Assembly (NCBI GenBank): GCA_030248135.1
Contig: JASANC010005504.1
Coordinates: forward strand, 1-64,000
From: Theristus sp. LFF4_11
Taxonomy: Eukaryota > Nematoda > Chromadorea > Monhysterida > Xyalidae
Length of the DNA stretch: 64,000 nucleotides
Direction: 5' to 3'
The notes below the pieces were generated by a model. That model was not told where the DNA came from. It saw nothing but the letters and a program-made list of their open reading frames with translations, and did no database searches. Each line of letters starts with the position of its first letter. Position 1 is the first letter of the stretch. A program made the translations under genes and the position numbers. Below, in pieces: positions 62,606-64,000 of the stretch.

Positions 62606-63389
62606 ACAGCAAAATGATGTAAGATGTAACGATGTAACGTTTATCGTACCAAGGTAGTCACACGATGCCGAAGCATCGAAATAGGTAATACCCGTTAGTA
62701 CAAAATACAATGAAACAATCAATAACATCACGCATTAACCACCACACGAACAAAACACGATGAACTGACTGAGCTGACTGAGCTGAGGTTCTGAGAATTT
62801 GAATTTTGAACTTTTTTCAAAACAAGTTATCAATCACGAAAACTGTCACACATGACGAAACATTAACAAATAAAATAACTAGCGAGAATCAAAATCATGA
62901 CTGCCCGATCAAAACTGTTCAAAACAAAACAGATAATCCACTTCATCGACGATACGAATACGAACTCAAACTGCCGCACAATCTCAGTGCACAAGACGAA
63001 ACTCGACTGGCTTCTGAAGTTTCTGACGTATTAACAAAAGAAATCCTGAAAGAACACAAAAGGATTAGCAACGGAACACCACAAACATTTTCCGACCACA
63101 AGCAGGGCAATGTTGGCAAGTTTAGAAAAAGTTGAAGTGAAAGGGGACATTGAACACAATGTAATTGTTTGTTTGTTTTTCTTTTTCTTTTTTTTAAGCA
63201 AGAATGTTTAATGGACCTAAGATGAATTTATCAATTCGCAAAGTTTTTCTCAATGGGAAAGGAAGAGCAACGGAGAGCGGCATCCCCAGGTCCACGGAAA
63301 TCAAGCCAGAAGGGAGGGGAAACGTGTCGCAATAAATTTATGGATGAGTTGAGATTCATTTGCAATAAGCCTATTTTTGAAAGAAGAGA
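62606..63389. other. Apparently single-copy island within block 2
   Basis: About 780 bp without a second copy in the window. A 109-codon open frame (62806-63135, +) with no start context or motif lies here: Asp/Lys/Asn-rich, including LASEVSDVLTKEILKEHKR, which could form a helix. It might be an exon of an unrecognised gene or transposon, but I cannot support a gene. Confidence 0.4.
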
Positions 63390-63660
63390 TGATGCTAAAA
63401 ATACAGTAAAAATCAAGTATAAACGCGTATTTTACCTAAAATTAGCGAAATTTTCAAGAATTACGAGCAAAAATGGTCAATTTTGGTCAAAAATTGACTT
63501 ATTTTATGTCTTCGAAGACAAAAATTTTCAGATAGATAGCTGGCTGAGAATTTTTTTTAGATAGATAATAGCTGAGCCGAAAAAACCTGTCTGATAGAGA
63601 TAGATTCAAAATTTTTTGGGGGGGGCCGGCCCCCCCAGGCCCCCCCCCCTAGAACAAACA
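63390..63660 (+). repeat. Module E copy near the window end
   Basis: From ATGCTAAAAATACAGTAAAA through AAAATTGACTTATTTTATGT to TGTCTGATAGAGATAG, ending in a G run and GGCCGGCCCCCC. Confidence 0.75.
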
Positions 63661-63703
63661 AATTTAAGCGAAAAAATACCATGGGGGTGGGGGGGGGGGG
63701 TGG

Positions 63704-63885
63704 ACCTAGGGTTGTTAAAAAAAACAAAAATCGTCATTTTTGTTTTTTTTTTAATTTAAAAATTTTTTTTAAAAATCAAAGTTGTGCTAAATCAATCAGG
63801 GAGTCCGAAGAACCACATATGATATGCAAGCGCCTCCCGAATGACTCCCATATGACGGAACTTTGCAGATTTTGTTTTGGTGACC
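63704..63885 (+). mobile_element. Truncated element A, copy A7
   Basis: Begins TAGGGTTGTTAAA, follows element A to TTTTGGTGACC, then switches to a G-tract cassette (CAGTAGCGAAAGCGGG). The right end is missing. Confidence 0.75.
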
Positions 63886-64000
63886 AGTAGCGAAAGCGGG
63901 ACCCCGGGTGAGGGGGGGGTGTTTGCCTAATTTTAGAGGGGGGGGGGTCAGGTGCCTTCTCGGTGAGGGGGGGGGTGCACGGGCAGCAAATTTTCCTGAG
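63886..64000. repeat. G-tract cassette at the window end
   Basis: G runs with the phrases GTTTGCCTAATTTTAG and GTGCACGGGCAGCAAATTTT, the inverse of the cassette at 24830-24930. Confidence 0.7.

Larger units (their letters stand above)
60337..64000. repeat. Mosaic of repeats, block 2 (runs off the window)
   Basis: Starts about 115 bp upstream of the PP1 start codon with a GC-rich inverted motif (GGACTCCGGAGGTCCGGCTC). It consists of module E, module G and G/C cassettes in the same phrases as block 1. Long open frames with Gly/Pro runs on both strands are produced by the homopolymers and are not genes. Confidence 0.85.

Overview
The window is animal nuclear DNA. Every gene is split by short introns, mostly GT-AG with acceptors such as TTTCAG or TTGCAG, and the gene set is metazoan: an ACK-type tyrosine kinase, Rap1, a giant cadherin, a RAD51 paralogue and PP1. 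Short introns and mainly AT-rich intergenic DNA suggest a small-bodied invertebrate, possibly a nematode or other ecdysozoan. The sequence alone does not prove the phylum. Exon models were built by hand from splice sites. For the YeeE/YedE-like gene, ACK, Rap1, the cadherin and PP1 all intron phases agree from start to stop; the other two genes are uncertain at the 5' end.

Layout. 0.2-1.4 kb (-): YeeE/YedE-like (sulphur-transport family) membrane protein, six exons. 5.4-12.6 kb (-): complete 15-exon ACK kinase of 1,021 aa. 12.6-25.1 kb: a gene-free mosaic of nested non-autonomous transposons, G/C-homopolymer cassettes and degenerate TTAGG-like tracts. 27.6-29.2 kb (+): Rap1, five exons. 31.5-48.7 kb (-): a 57-exon cadherin of about 3,257 aa with CDH23-like architecture. 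53.5-54.4 kb (-): an unrecognised membrane protein with three cytoplasmic NYQTLAG motifs. 55.1-56.8 kb (-): a RAD51D-like recombinase. 59.1-60.2 kb (-): PP1 catalytic subunit. 60.3-64.0 kb: a second repeat mosaic built from the same modules as the first.

The repeats can be resolved into insertion events because targets are interrupted and flanked by duplications. Three hAT-like families share TAGGGTT ends and 8-bp target duplications. A foldback-like element has arms made of a 15-bp satellite and 9-bp target duplications, with two copies inserted in two different older repeats. Among the genes are small inverted-repeat elements (MITEs): a pogo/Tc1-like family with CAGTCGAACT ends, a hAT-like copy with a perfect 8-bp duplication, and a third family. 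Three copies of that third family lie next to 5' splice sites of cadherin introns.

The genes do not form an operon. ACK, Rap1, PP1 and the cadherin are signalling, adhesion or housekeeping genes read individually, mostly from the minus strand.
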